A stretch of 59,341 bases of DNA from Lentisphaerae bacterium GWF2_49_21 (GCA_001804805.1 MHBH01000082.1:1-59341); one strand, 5' to 3'; counted from the stretch's first letter, positions 32,492 through 41,802 are shown. A program made the numbers and translations. The notes: generated from the sequence alone by a model not told the origin.

Positions 32492-33991
32492 CTATCTGGC
32501 CGGCAAAACCGGCTGCCTTCTTTTCTCAGCCTGCTTCTTTGTGGTCACCTCAAGAAGATAATAGGCCACGTTGTCTGCAAATTCCTGGCTGGATGTGATC
32601 CCCATATGAGCGGCAAAAATATGCATTATTACGTTCCATTTGATCGGTGATGCTCCAAAAGGCCTCCACAGTCCGCCCTCGCGGTCATCCATGCGTGCAC
32701 TCGAAGCAAGCACTTTTCCATCGCCAGCCTCGTAATCGCTGACTTCGAATTCTCCTGTATTGCGATCGACCTGCACGGTCCTCCTCGTCGGAACTGAATC
32801 CCCGGCAAACAGGTACAGCGCAACGTCATCCGGTGGGACCGTATCCACCTTCATGGCATCCGTGAACTGTTTTGCGCGTCTAAGACATTTCTTCAGATGA
32901 TCGATGGCGATGGCATGTCTCTCTTCTGCAGTCTTTGCATTCGGAAGAATGATCTTCAATGTCTCGTCATGTTTCGGATTCGCAATACCCCATTTCATTG
33001 AGATCCATACTTCCGGATCAAATATATCTACAGGCTTGCCGTTGGGATCGTCCTTGTAGACCAGCGACCGTGTACTGACAAGAGGCAGCATCTGGTAGTA
33101 CGTAGCAAATGTGCCGATCACTCCAGGCGGATATGCTGGAAGTTCCTTGGAGATCTTGAGGCCCTTCTGCATTTCGACGAAGGTGTCAAGATATCCGGCA
33201 TTTGGAGTTGCAACGACGATAAGCTTGTCAATATGCCTGGTCCCGCGCCAGTCGAGTACAGGAAGGGATCCGTTTTCCGGGAGATCCTGGCTTCCATATT
33301 CGAGATAGTATCTGGAGAGAAGCCCTCCCATGGAATGGCCTATTACATCAAACTGGACATCGTAGTTTTCCAAGCCATAGCACTTTTTGTACTGCTCCTG
33401 CATATATGCCCTTTTCTGCTGGATGAACTCATGGAACCTCCCCGCATTCTCAGGAAGATCCCGCCGCCAGTCATAGTAGAAATCAAACAGCGAGAAATAT
33501 CTCTTTCCTTCAGGAAGAGGCTTGTCGTCGGAAACATATCCTGCTTTTCCAAGTGTCTCGAGCATCTTATCATAGGCGTCCATGCTGAAATGCAGGCCCA
33601 GTATCCTGACATCCACTTTTTTCAGGATGGAATCGGGATACACGTCGGATTTCAAATCCTTAAGGGGCTTTCCAATCTCCATGGGAACCGCAAGGCCTTT
33701 CAGCTGATCATCTGAAAAGCCCTTGATCACATCAGCTCCCGTAAATGCACCCCAGATGGTCGCGCCGGTCTTTTCATTCTTGAGAATGGCTCCGAGAAAG
33801 CCGTGGACTACTATCACCGGATTGCGATCCACTCCTTCATATGCCATGGACTTCCTTGCGATGGTGCTGTAAAGAGGGTGATCATATACAGCTCCTGAAT
33901 CGTAGGAACCTGTTGAAGGATCGGTCGAAGAACATCCCGTCAGAATGATCGAGATCAGAATGATGGCTGAAAATGCTATCCTGTTTTTCAT
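32492..33991 (-). CDS. LCAT-like alpha/beta-hydrolase, predicted lipoprotein
   Basis: A 499-residue protein with a lipoprotein signal peptide (IILISIILTGCSS, lipidated C20). The body resembles lecithin:cholesterol acyltransferase/PGAP1-type lipases: NPVIVVHGFLG (oxyanion region), the family aromatic FDFYYDWRRDLPENAGRF, and the nucleophile FDVIGHSMGGLLSRYYL (S220). A late NVIMHIFAAHMGI may hold the catalytic His. It likely hydrolyses or transacylates lipids at the membrane surface. It is first in a two-gene operon with the hydrolase-acyltransferase fusion. Confidence 0.88.
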   Translation of the reverse strand: MKNRIAFSAIILISIILTGCSSTDPSTGSYDSGAVYDHPLYSTIARKSMAYEGVDRNPVIVVHGFLGAILKNEKTGATIWGAFTGADVIKGFSDDQLKGLAVPMEIGKPLKDLKSDVYPDSILKKVDVRILGLHFSMDAYDKMLETLGKAGYVSDDKPLPEGKRYFSLFDFYYDWRRDLPENAGRFHEFIQQKRAYMQEQYKKCYGLENYDVQFDVIGHSMGGLLSRYYLEYGSQDLPENGSLPVLDWRGTRHIDKLIVVATPNAGYLDTFVEMQKGLKISKELPAYPPGVIGTFATYYQMLPLVSTRSLVYKDDPNGKPVDIFDPEVWISMKWGIANPKHDETLKIILPNAKTAEERHAIAIDHLKKCLRRAKQFTDAMKVDTVPPDDVALYLFAGDSVPTRRTVQVDRNTGEFEVSDYEAGDGKVLASSARMDDREGGLWRPFGASPIKWNVIMHIFAAHMGITSSQEFADNVAYYLLEVTTKKQAEKRRQPVLPAR

Positions 33992-34099
33992 TTTTTACTG
34001 CTCTTTATGTTCGGAGGTTTCAATGTTAATTCTAAAAGCTACGGTAAAATTGGAGGAAATACAAGAAAAGCAGTGCAAATTTAAGAAGAGACAGGGAAA

Positions 34100-34969
34100 T
34101 CATGGAACGAAGCTGGCGGGGTTCCGGCCTGTGTATTTCCTGAAGACCTTCGCGAAATACTGGGAACTAGTGAATCCGTTGCTGAAGGATGTTTCAGTGA
34201 CGGAATATTTCCCCGACAACAGCATCTCCATGGCCTTTTCGCATCTTAGCCTGTTAAGGAAATCTGCCGGAGTCAGGCCGGTCTCCTCCTTGAACTTGTC
34301 GTTGAATCTTGAGACGCTCAATCCGACGGCTTCTGCTATTTCGGGCATTGAAAAAGCCCGCCGGTAGTTCTTTTTCATGTAATCTATTGCAATTCGTGAG
34401 ACAGTAAGAGTCTTATGGATCTGCTGGTTGGCGGAGAAGAGCCTGGCGATCTCTCCTACGATCTGTAGGACAAGCAGCCTGTTGAGAAGAGGGGAGAATG
34501 AATCCGTCCTGCCTTCCTTCGCCGCAACCATCGAATTCCTGAGTTCCTGGAAGAGGCTGCATATCTTTTCAGTAGATGCAATGACCCTGCTGCCTACGTC
34601 CTTGTATTCAACCTCCATCGCGTTCAGTTCGTTCTTGAATGCAGGAGGAACCTGAGTCTTCCCAGCAAGTTTGAAATCTAATATTATCCAGAACAGGGAG
34701 CATGGCTTTATGATCTGAAGTTCTCCGGCATGCTCAATCCCAGGCTGGATCACGGCGATATCACCGCCATGGAGAACCAGCTTCCTGCCTTTCTCCAGGA
34801 CCCAGGCGACCTCGCCTTTGTCGATGAAGGTTATCTCAAAGCCTGTATGGTCGTGCTTGTTGAGTGCACGGGGCTGGACAAGCAGTTCATATCCCCCGCT
34901 GGTCATGAGCGGAAGCCTGAACCATTCCTTTTTGAATTCTATCCTGCCCGGATTTGATGTCTTTGCCAT
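34100..34969 (-). CDS. AraC family transcriptional regulator (pair 3)
   Basis: A 289-residue regulator with an N-terminal cupin (DHTGFEITFIDKGEVAWVLEKG and ...GGDIAVIQPGIEHAGE) and a C-terminal double HTH: FSMPEIAEAVGLSVSRFNDKFKEETGLTPADF and VTETSFSNGFTSSQYFAKVFRKYTGRNPASF. It is divergent from the third UroD-like gene; the 168-base AT-rich space between them must hold both promoters. The effector is unknown. Confidence 0.92.
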   Translation of the reverse strand: MAKTSNPGRIEFKKEWFRLPLMTSGGYELLVQPRALNKHDHTGFEITFIDKGEVAWVLEKGRKLVLHGGDIAVIQPGIEHAGELQIIKPCSLFWIILDFKLAGKTQVPPAFKNELNAMEVEYKDVGSRVIASTEKICSLFQELRNSMVAAKEGRTDSFSPLLNRLLVLQIVGEIARLFSANQQIHKTLTVSRIAIDYMKKNYRRAFSMPEIAEAVGLSVSRFNDKFKEETGLTPADFLNRLRCEKAMEMLLSGKYSVTETSFSNGFTSSQYFAKVFRKYTGRNPASFVP

Positions 34970-35137
34970 ACCCTTCCTGTTTTATCATCTTTCAGACATA
35001 TAATACGCACTCCGAGGTGTGTAATTTTATCCTAAACATAAAAATAAACGCATTATTAAGATACAAACCGTAATTTATTACTCAAGCGATAATTCACATT
35101 ATACAACACTAAATTTGATAAATAATGAGGTGGAAGC

Positions 35138-36148
35138 ATGTCTCAGAGCTCAAAAGAAATAATCAAAGCTGCAATTCAGTTCAAAAACCCTGAACGCCTG
35201 CCTGTCAGGATGGGCTGCTTCAAGTGCGACGACACAATGTGGATACCGAGACCTGCCGCAGACAAGGTCGTCAACGGGGTCAAGACCGACGAATGGGGAT
35301 GCATATGGGACCATACGGACGTCAAGAACATGGGACAGGTCACAGGACATCCCCTCTCTGCCCTTTCGGAGCATGGGAAGGTCGTTCCTCCGGATTACAG
35401 CCAGGAATGGCGATACAAGGACTGCGAGGAGGTTTTCAAGAAGGCCGAGAAGGAGGAGAAATACACGCAGGTCGGGATATTCATGGTGCTCTTCGAGAGG
35501 ATGCACTCGCTAGCTGGATTCGAAAACACACTTATGGGTCTGCTTGCCGACAGGGAGAACGCTTCGGCATTGGCCGACAAGATCGTCGACACCCATATTT
35601 CCCTTGTCCGGCAATATCAGGAACGTTTCGGCAAAAGGCTTCATTCGTTCAGTATGACAGATGACTGGGGCACCCAGCAGGCAGCGTTCGTTTCAATGGA
35701 TCTATGGTACGACTTCTTCTTCCCGAAATACAAGAAGATCTTCGACGCAATGCACGAGGGCGGACAGGATGTCTGGGTGCACTCATGCGGCAAGGTGAAT
35801 GAAATCATCCAGGGTTATATCGATGCCGGAGTAAATGCAGTCAATCTCCAGCAGCCGCGCGCTCTTGGAATCGAGGAGATCGGCAGGCGCTACCGCGGTA
35901 AGATAAGCTTCGAATCGCTAGCGGACATACAGTCGACCCTTCCAAAGGCGAAAAAAGATCTGATTGTCCGGGACGCAAATGATCTGGCAAAACATTGGAT
36001 GTCACCAAAAGGAGGGTTCATATTCTCCGACTATGGCGACGGCGAAGCGATCGGAACTCCTGCGGAGACAAAGATGATCATGTACAATGAATTCAGCAGA
36101 GTCTCGGAGGAAATATACGGCAAACCTCTGCCGAAGCCACAGGGTTGA
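35138..36148 (+). CDS. UroD/MtaA-like family protein (pair 3)
   Basis: A 336-residue UroD-like protein with SMTDDWGTQQAAFVSMDLWYDFFFPKYKKIF and VWVHSCGKVNEIIQGYIDAGVNAVNLQQP, so the HxCG zinc-type motif is intact. A start ATG with GAGGTGG upstream gives the product beginning MSQSSKEIIKAAIQFKNPERLPVRMGC. This N-terminus, with arginine near RLPVR, is nearer to true UroD-type proteins than those of pairs 1 and 2. The substrate is unknown. It is divergent from the AraC gene of pair 3. Confidence 0.86.
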   Translation: MSQSSKEIIKAAIQFKNPERLPVRMGCFKCDDTMWIPRPAADKVVNGVKTDEWGCIWDHTDVKNMGQVTGHPLSALSEHGKVVPPDYSQEWRYKDCEEVFKKAEKEEKYTQVGIFMVLFERMHSLAGFENTLMGLLADRENASALADKIVDTHISLVRQYQERFGKRLHSFSMTDDWGTQQAAFVSMDLWYDFFFPKYKKIFDAMHEGGQDVWVHSCGKVNEIIQGYIDAGVNAVNLQQPRALGIEEIGRRYRGKISFESLADIQSTLPKAKKDLIVRDANDLAKHWMSPKGGFIFSDYGDGEAIGTPAETKMIMYNEFSRVSEEIYGKPLPKPQG

Positions 36149-36156
36149 GCAAATAT

Positions 36157-36178
36157 TAACCACGAAGGGCACGAAGAT
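36157..36178. repeat. Interspersed repeat, AACCACGAAGGGCACGAAG
   Basis: Short dispersed element matching those at 18609 and (inverted) 267. Confidence 0.45.
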
Positions 36179-36181
36179 ATT

Positions 36182-36265
36182 ACACGTCTTGCGACGTTAA
36201 CTACGAACGAATTTCCTAAATCTTGACTTGTGTGGTAGTTAAAAGCTCGCAAGAGCTGTTTTTTC
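36182..36265. repeat. Two-hairpin interspersed repeat (family D), copy 1
   Basis: One end is the hairpin ACGTCTTGCGACGT and the other AGCTCGCAAGAGCT, with GTTAACTAC next to the first and GTAGTTA next to the second. The copy at 43412 is in the other orientation and has compensatory changes in the first stem. Confidence 0.65.
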
Positions 36266-36273
36266 TTGTTTAA

Positions 36274-36309
36274 TTATATCCTGTAAATCCTGTTATCCTG
36301 TCGAAGATC
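36274..36309. repeat. AATCCTGTTATCCTGTC repeat, left copy
   Basis: Lies just downstream of the AraC gene's stop. An inverted copy (GACAGGATAACAGGATT) lies at 37157-37192, just upstream of its start. Confidence 0.55.
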
Positions 36310-36321
36310 TTATTGTTTTTT

Positions 36322-37152
36322 TCACTTCAGTTCCGTGTTCACGTGCATGTGCGAGAACTGCTTCTTGTATGATAGGGGATTGAATCCGGAGATCTTCTTG
36401 AAGATGCGCCGGAAGTAGATCGTGTCCGAGAATCCACATGCGGTCGCGATCTCCTTGATGTTCATCGAGGAGTCGAAGAGCAGGCGTCTGGCGGCGTTTA
36501 TCTTCCTCTCATGGATTTCATCAGTGACAGTTTTCCCATAGGCATTCTTGAATACACGCCCCATATAGTCGGGATTGCACCTGAGTTTTTCGGCTATCCA
36601 TGAAGTGGTCAGCTCCTTCTTTCCGACATTCACATTGATGAGAGTCTTTACCTTCGCGGCAAGCTCTTCGGATTTTCCCTCCTCGGAAGCAGCCCTTTCC
36701 TTTGCGGAAGCAGCGATCTCGGAAAGCATCAGGCAGATCAGTGAAGAACCCTGGACTTCGGAAAGAGAGCCAGATTCCTGTGCGTCGAGATAAGTCCTGA
36801 AAAGCTCAGTCATCTTCTCGGGATGTGATATCCTGCATGTTTTTGGAAGGCTCATGATGTTCACGTCTTTGTATTTCTTATGCTTGGACTGGAAGATGAA
36901 ATGGATCCAGTAGAATGAAAGATCATCCTTGTAGGGGCGGGTGCCGCCATGTTTCTTATTGGCTTCCAGGATGAGAACTTCGTTTGGACCTACGTCGAAC
37001 TTCTGGCCTTCCTCGAATATCCCGAGGCTTCCAGAGACGGTGAATATTATCTCATATGAGTCGATGACTCTGGTCGGATGTATCCCCTTTCCGGAGGAGA
37101 CGAACAGTCCGGCCATGGAACGGAGAAACGGTGTCGCTATGCCGATTTTCAT
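36322..37152 (-). CDS. AraC family transcriptional regulator (divergent from the GH16-like gene)
   Basis: A 276-residue regulator: cupin-like sensing domain (about 1-130) then double HTH, ELTTSWIAEKLRCNPDYMGRVFKNAYGKTVTDEI and IKEIATACGFSDTIYFRRIFKKISGFNPLSYKK. It is convergent with the UroD gene of pair 3 but divergent, across 372 bases, from the secreted GH16-like gene at 37525, which it more likely controls. Inverted copies of a dispersed repeat flank it on both sides. Confidence 0.92.
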   Translation of the reverse strand: MKIGIATPFLRSMAGLFVSSGKGIHPTRVIDSYEIIFTVSGSLGIFEEGQKFDVGPNEVLILEANKKHGGTRPYKDDLSFYWIHFIFQSKHKKYKDVNIMSLPKTCRISHPEKMTELFRTYLDAQESGSLSEVQGSSLICLMLSEIAASAKERAASEEGKSEELAAKVKTLINVNVGKKELTTSWIAEKLRCNPDYMGRVFKNAYGKTVTDEIHERKINAARRLLFDSSMNIKEIATACGFSDTIYFRRIFKKISGFNPLSYKKQFSHMHVNTELK

Positions 37153-37156
37153 AATG

Positions 37157-37192
37157 TAAAATCTTTTGACAGGATAACAGGATTGACTGGAT
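37157..37192. repeat. AATCCTGTTATCCTGTC repeat, right (inverted) copy
   Basis: Inverted relative to 36274-36309, with about four fifths of positions matching by eye. Confidence 0.55.
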
Positions 37193-37366
37193 TGTTAATT
37201 GGGAAACTTTCAAAACATACACCACCATAAAACATTTAAAAGAGTCGTCCAGTCGGAATTGTCTTCTATTTATATGTTTCTGTCGCAACGAACATATATA
37301 ATTCCAACGACAAGGGCATTCACTGCTGGAAGCCCTACGGCGGCGCGAATATCACTTGGCCATGAA

Positions 37367-37461
37367 GTAGGTACGGGCTTTCTCTGTCCGGCGTAGCCTT
37401 GCGCGAAGACGGAAGGGTGTACCATTCTTTAATCCATAGGTACAGGCTAAAGCCCGTAACT
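37367..37461. repeat. Interspersed repeat (family B) with GGCGTAGCC...GCGAAGACG core
   Basis: GTAGGTACGGGCTT at the left and AGGCTAAAGCCCGTA at the right, with GGCGTAGCCTTGCGCGAAGACG in the middle. The core words recur inside the pseudopilin gene at 56739-56790. Confidence 0.55.
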
Positions 37462-37524
37462 GCTTACTTGCCTTTGCATGATGAACACGCAATATTATCC
37501 GGACAAATTTAAAAAGGGGAAAAC

Positions 37525-39576
37525 ATGACGATACATATGATTACCGGTCTGGCTCTGATATCTGCACTGGCCTCATCCTCTCTCTTCGCACAGGAGGTTC
37601 CCAAGCCCGCAAATCCGGAATATCCCGATTTCTACACCGGTGAAAATGCAAAAAGCCTCAAAGGGATTGATTTCGTCCAGTCGATCGCTGTCAGTTCGCC
37701 GGCGTATTGCTCGGATATCAAAGGTGATGTGACGGTAACATTCAAGGCGCCCAATATGACTGAGGTGAAAGCTCTATGCTGGCAGCAGCCCACTAAGGAA
37801 GATCCAAATCCCTGGGGACATGATGTGAATCTCGCACCAGACCTCAAGCTCGATGCCGAAGGCAATGGAAGTTTCGTTTTCCACGCGGATCAGTTCCCGA
37901 ACGGTCCGATCACCATTCGCATATACGCAAAGAACGCAAAAAAACAGGATATCTGCGAGCTTCAGATCTACAACCAGGGTGGCGTGGTCTGGAACCAGGG
38001 CATTCCGAAAACCCAGCCTCCTGGCGCCAAAGGAATGAAACTTGTCTATGAGGATGATTTCAACGCTCCGCTGTCAATTTCTCCCGATGGGCAGAATGCC
38101 AAATATCCATGCCATAAGACCGGTGGTGGCGACTTCAGCGGCTGGCAATTCTCCAATCCCGATGGTGACAACAATCCATTCGGACAGGTCGGAACTTTCA
38201 TGCGCATCCACGCCTCCAAGAAGCCGGGCACAAATGGCAGATCCGGAATCATCTCCTCGATCCGCCAGGATGGCAGCGGAGTTTCCGCCTCCGTGCCTTC
38301 CTATTTCGAATGTCGGTTCATATGCCATTCCGCACCGGGCAGCTGGCCCGCATTCTGGACACTTACCAAGGGAACTTTGGGCATGGACAGAAATGATCCG
38401 GCATACGCCGCCACATCCAAGGCTGGCTGCGACGAGCTTGATATCATCGAAGGATATGGCGGATATGGCCGTGGCAATCCCAATTCAGGAGGGAAATACT
38501 GCATAGTCACACATTTCTGGAGCCAGCCAAAACCGGATTGGGCAGTGGAGAAAGGTCCCGATGGCAAGCCCAATCCCCTGTACAAACCGTCCAGCACGAC
38601 GACGGACACAATGGACAAGGGAGGGAAAGGATCCTGGTCATGGACTTTCCATACATATGGCGTTCAGATTACGGAAACTGATACTGTTTACTATTTCGAC
38701 GATTTTGAAGTCCTGCGCCACCCCACGGGGCCTGTCTCAAAAAGCCAGCCGGCCTGGTTCCTGATAAATTACGCCATAGGTGGCATAAGCGGCTGGAAGA
38801 TCGATATGAAACGCTATGGGGATCAGAGCGACATGTGGGTGGATTGGGTGAGAGTGTGGAGCGGACGGGCGACGGCTCCGACGGCAACCCCTGAACGCAG
38901 TTTTATCTTTGACAAACCGGCTGAAGTCAGTCTGGCATGTGTTACCGAAGGTGCAAGCATCCGTTACACTGTCGACGGTTCAGAGCCGACAGAGAAATCC
39001 CAGCCTTACCTGAAAACGCTTTTGATTGATAAGCCCTGTATGATAAAGGCGACGGCTTTCGGGGACGGACTCAAACCTAGTCCTGTCTGTTCAGTTGAAA
39101 TCGCCAAGGCCAGATCTGCCGAAACTCCTGTCAATCCTGTTGCCGGCCTCAACTGTTCATATTACGAAGGGAAATGGGAATTCCTGCCCGACTTCAGCAA
39201 GTTGACACCGGTATCGAAACAGCCAGCAAATATTATTGAGATCACTGGGAACAAGCGTCAGGAAAATTTTGCTCTGGTATTTGATGGATTCATCAGTGTG
39301 CCAGCTGACGGCATATATACTTTCTACACGAATTCCGATGACGGTTCACGCCTGCTGATAGGCACTAAAATAGTCATCGACAACGATGGCGGACATGGGG
39401 AGCAGGAACGCTCCGGCACCATCGGACTAATGGCCGGCAAGCATGCGATCAGGGTTGAATTCTTCCAGGGAAGCGGCGGGAAGGGCCTTAGTGCAAGCTG
39501 GAGGGGACCAGGCATCAATAAACAGACGATACCTGCCGAAGCATTTTTCCATTTGGCGGAAGAAGCTGGGAAATAA
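37525..39576 (+). CDS. Secreted GH16-like glycoside hydrolase with PA14 domain
   Basis: A 683-residue protein. Signal peptide at 1-22, then an Ig-like domain (about 50-150). A GH16-type jelly roll spans about 170-455, with the catalytic pattern ExDxxE in DELDIIEGYG (E304, D306, E309). Next comes a chitobiase-type beta domain (about 468-540, IRYTVDGSEPT). A PA14 domain closes the protein (about 550-675, ADGIYTFYTNSDDGSRLLIG...). GH16 enzymes cut beta-glucans or galactans such as laminarin, agar and carrageenan; the specificity cannot be told. It is divergent from an AraC regulator. Confidence 0.87.
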   Translation: MTIHMITGLALISALASSSLFAQEVPKPANPEYPDFYTGENAKSLKGIDFVQSIAVSSPAYCSDIKGDVTVTFKAPNMTEVKALCWQQPTKEDPNPWGHDVNLAPDLKLDAEGNGSFVFHADQFPNGPITIRIYAKNAKKQDICELQIYNQGGVVWNQGIPKTQPPGAKGMKLVYEDDFNAPLSISPDGQNAKYPCHKTGGGDFSGWQFSNPDGDNNPFGQVGTFMRIHASKKPGTNGRSGIISSIRQDGSGVSASVPSYFECRFICHSAPGSWPAFWTLTKGTLGMDRNDPAYAATSKAGCDELDIIEGYGGYGRGNPNSGGKYCIVTHFWSQPKPDWAVEKGPDGKPNPLYKPSSTTTDTMDKGGKGSWSWTFHTYGVQITETDTVYYFDDFEVLRHPTGPVSKSQPAWFLINYAIGGISGWKIDMKRYGDQSDMWVDWVRVWSGRATAPTATPERSFIFDKPAEVSLACVTEGASIRYTVDGSEPTEKSQPYLKTLLIDKPCMIKATAFGDGLKPSPVCSVEIAKARSAETPVNPVAGLNCSYYEGKWEFLPDFSKLTPVSKQPANIIEITGNKRQENFALVFDGFISVPADGIYTFYTNSDDGSRLLIGTKIVIDNDGGHGEQERSGTIGLMAGKHAIRVEFFQGSGGKGLSASWRGPGINKQTIPAEAFFHLAEEAGK

Positions 39577-39600
39577 ATCCGATATTGTACTTATTTCTTA

Positions 39601-39630
39601 TGTTGGAGTTCACAGCTTTAGCGTGTCTCC
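39601..39630. repeat. Interspersed repeat (family C)
   Basis: TGTTGGAGTTCACAGCTTTA followed by GCGTGTCTCC. It is nearly identical to 51376-51405. Confidence 0.6.
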
Positions 39631-39643
39631 ATTATAATATTAT

Positions 39644-39697
39644 GGAGCGCCGGCATCTTGCCAGCAAAATTAATTGCCAGCGGGACGCTGGCGCTCC
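39644..39697. repeat. Cloverleaf-like interspersed repeat (family A), copy 2
   Basis: Outer arms GGAGCGC and GCGCTCC, inner hairpins GCCGGCATCTTGCCAGC and GCCAGCGGGACGCTGGC. Confidence 0.7.
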
Positions 39698-39826
39698 TGA
39701 GAAAATCCCGGTAAACCGTGATGGTATAACCCAAAAGTCGCTTTTGTCATCTTTTTATGCACTTCCGTAATCTTTTCTAATATCCTGCACAATGTAATTT
39801 TGATCAGAATAAAAAAGGAACTATCT

Positions 39827-41740
39827 ATGAACATGCGCAAAAATATCCCGGTCGACTTTTCCAACGTCGAGATAAGGGACTCGTTCTGGTCCCCGCGTCT
39901 CGATACCAACAGGAAGAACACAATTCCTACGGTCTATGCCTGGTCGGAGAAGACCGGTCGTATCGATGCCTGGAAATGGAAGCCGGGCATGAAGAACAAA
40001 CCCCATCATTTCTGGGATTCGGATGTCGCCAAATGGATCGAGGCCGCAGCCTATTCGCTCGAAAAGAATCCTGACAAAAACCTCGAAAGACAAATTGACC
40101 ACGTAGTCGATCTCATGGGTGCTGCCCAGCTCAAGGACGGATACCTGAACTCATTTTATATCAAGCTTCACCCGAAAAAGAGATGGACAAACCTCCGAGA
40201 CATGCACGAGCTTTATTGTGCTGGGCACCTGATAGAAGGAGCCGTCGCATATTTCACGGCCACAGGAAAAAGGAAGTTCCTCGATATAATGCTCAAATAT
40301 GTCGACCATATCTCAAGGACATTCGGACGGAAGCCCGGACAGAAGCGCGGTTATTGCGGACACGAGGAAGTCGAACTCGCCCTCCTGAAGCTTTATAATC
40401 TTACCGGCGACAAGAAGCACCTTGAACTTGCTGAATATTTCATAAACGAACGCGGACAGAAGCCCAATTATTTCTCCATTGAAGCAAAGAAAAGAGGAGA
40501 TACTGGACATTGGGCGTTTTTCGGCGGCAAGGAGAACTACGACTATTATCAGGCGGAGAAGCCTGTCAGACAACTCGACGAGGCTCTCGGTCATGCGGTC
40601 AGGGCAGGATATCTCTATTCGGCGATGGCATCCCTTGCGGCGGAGACCAATGACAAGGCTCTTTTTGAAACCTGTAAAAGGCTGTTCGACAATATTCTCT
40701 CTAAGAAAATGTATATAACCGGAGGAATAGGCTCGAAAAAGCATGGAGAGGCTTTCTCCTATGAATACGATCTCCAGAACGAGACGGCATATGCAGAAAC
40801 ATGCGCGGCAATCTCGCTGGTCTTCTTTTCCTACAGGATGCTCCAGCTCGAACAGAAATCTGTCTATGCGGATGTCATGGAACGCGCCCTATACAACGGA
40901 GTGATGTCAGGAGTTTCCCTTGACGGAAAGGCGTTCTTCTACTCGAATCCTCTTTCGGCATATCCGCATCCGGGAAACATGCTCGAGGAACACGTCAAAC
41001 CGGAACGCCAGAAATGGTTTGGATGCTCGTGCTGTCCGAGCAATGTGGCAAGGTTGCTCGCTTCGCTTGGCTCCTACATCTACATGAAGGGAGAAGACGA
41101 GATCCGCGTAAATCTCTTCATATCCAGTTCGGCTTCAATCGACATAAAAGGCAACCCCGTCCTTGTCTCACAGAAGACCAACTATCCATGGGACGGATCG
41201 GTTTCGCTTGAAGTCTCGCCGCAAACTCCTGCTGAGTTCAAGGTATGCGTCCGAATACCGGGCTGGTGCAGGAAATATTCTATCAAGGTGAAAGGTGCCA
41301 ATATCAAATTCTCGATTGTAAACGGATATGCAATAATAAAGCGCAAGTGGAGCTCCGGTGAAAAAATTGAAATCAACTTTGAAATGCCTGCGACTCTAGT
41401 CGAAGCTGATCCAAGACTCAGGCACGACTGCGGAAAAGTTGCGATCCAGCGCGGTCCTATTGTGTATTGTGCAGAGGAAGCAGACAATGGTAAACATCTT
41501 TATGATGTTGCCATTGATGTGACACATCCCGGATTTGTGGTCAATTCGGACAATTCGATCCTCAAGGGGGCGGTTGCGATCGTCGCAAATGCCTGCAGAA
41601 GGAAGGATGCGGGATGGAAAGGACAGCTTTACCGCCCGTGCGAATCAAAACTGGAGAAATTCCGCCTGAAGGCCATTCCCTATTTCATCTGGGCGAACCG
41701 GAAGCCCGGCGAAATGGCAGTCTGGCTCAACCGGGGATAG
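39827..41740 (+). CDS. GH127 family beta-L-arabinofuranosidase-like enzyme
   Basis: A 637-residue member of the former DUF1680 family. Residues E324 and C326 (NETAYAETC) and C402/C403 (WFGCSCCPSN) correspond to the zinc- and catalysis-linked residues of the Bifidobacterium enzyme HypBA1 (E338, C340, C417, C418). No signal peptide is seen, so it probably acts in the cytoplasm on imported oligosaccharides. The ATG at 39827, behind AAAAAAGGAA, is preferred to an upstream TTG. It sits between the GH16-like gene and a sulfatase. Confidence 0.92.
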   Translation: MNMRKNIPVDFSNVEIRDSFWSPRLDTNRKNTIPTVYAWSEKTGRIDAWKWKPGMKNKPHHFWDSDVAKWIEAAAYSLEKNPDKNLERQIDHVVDLMGAAQLKDGYLNSFYIKLHPKKRWTNLRDMHELYCAGHLIEGAVAYFTATGKRKFLDIMLKYVDHISRTFGRKPGQKRGYCGHEEVELALLKLYNLTGDKKHLELAEYFINERGQKPNYFSIEAKKRGDTGHWAFFGGKENYDYYQAEKPVRQLDEALGHAVRAGYLYSAMASLAAETNDKALFETCKRLFDNILSKKMYITGGIGSKKHGEAFSYEYDLQNETAYAETCAAISLVFFSYRMLQLEQKSVYADVMERALYNGVMSGVSLDGKAFFYSNPLSAYPHPGNMLEEHVKPERQKWFGCSCCPSNVARLLASLGSYIYMKGEDEIRVNLFISSSASIDIKGNPVLVSQKTNYPWDGSVSLEVSPQTPAEFKVCVRIPGWCRKYSIKVKGANIKFSIVNGYAIIKRKWSSGEKIEINFEMPATLVEADPRLRHDCGKVAIQRGPIVYCAEEADNGKHLYDVAIDVTHPGFVVNSDNSILKGAVAIVANACRRKDAGWKGQLYRPCESKLEKFRLKAIPYFIWANRKPGEMAVWLNRG

Positions 41741-41786
41741 GGATTAGCTTTTAGAGAAGTTCTGAAAATACATGTAGAGCATGGGC

Positions 41787-41802
41787 GGATCGGCCCCGAT
41801 CC
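41787..41802. other. Short perfect palindrome before the sulfatase gene
   Basis: GGATCGG-CC-CCGATCC lies in the 134-base gap between the GH127 and sulfatase genes. It could be an operator or a weak terminator stem. Confidence 0.35.

Larger units (their letters stand above)
37153..37524. other. Long intergenic region upstream of the GH16-like gene
   Basis: The 372 bases hold the right-hand CCTGT repeat, AT-rich sequence that could carry the divergent promoters, and a family B element (37367-37461). AAAAAGGGG just before 37525 is the ribosome site of the next gene. No small gene is convincing. Confidence 0.5.
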
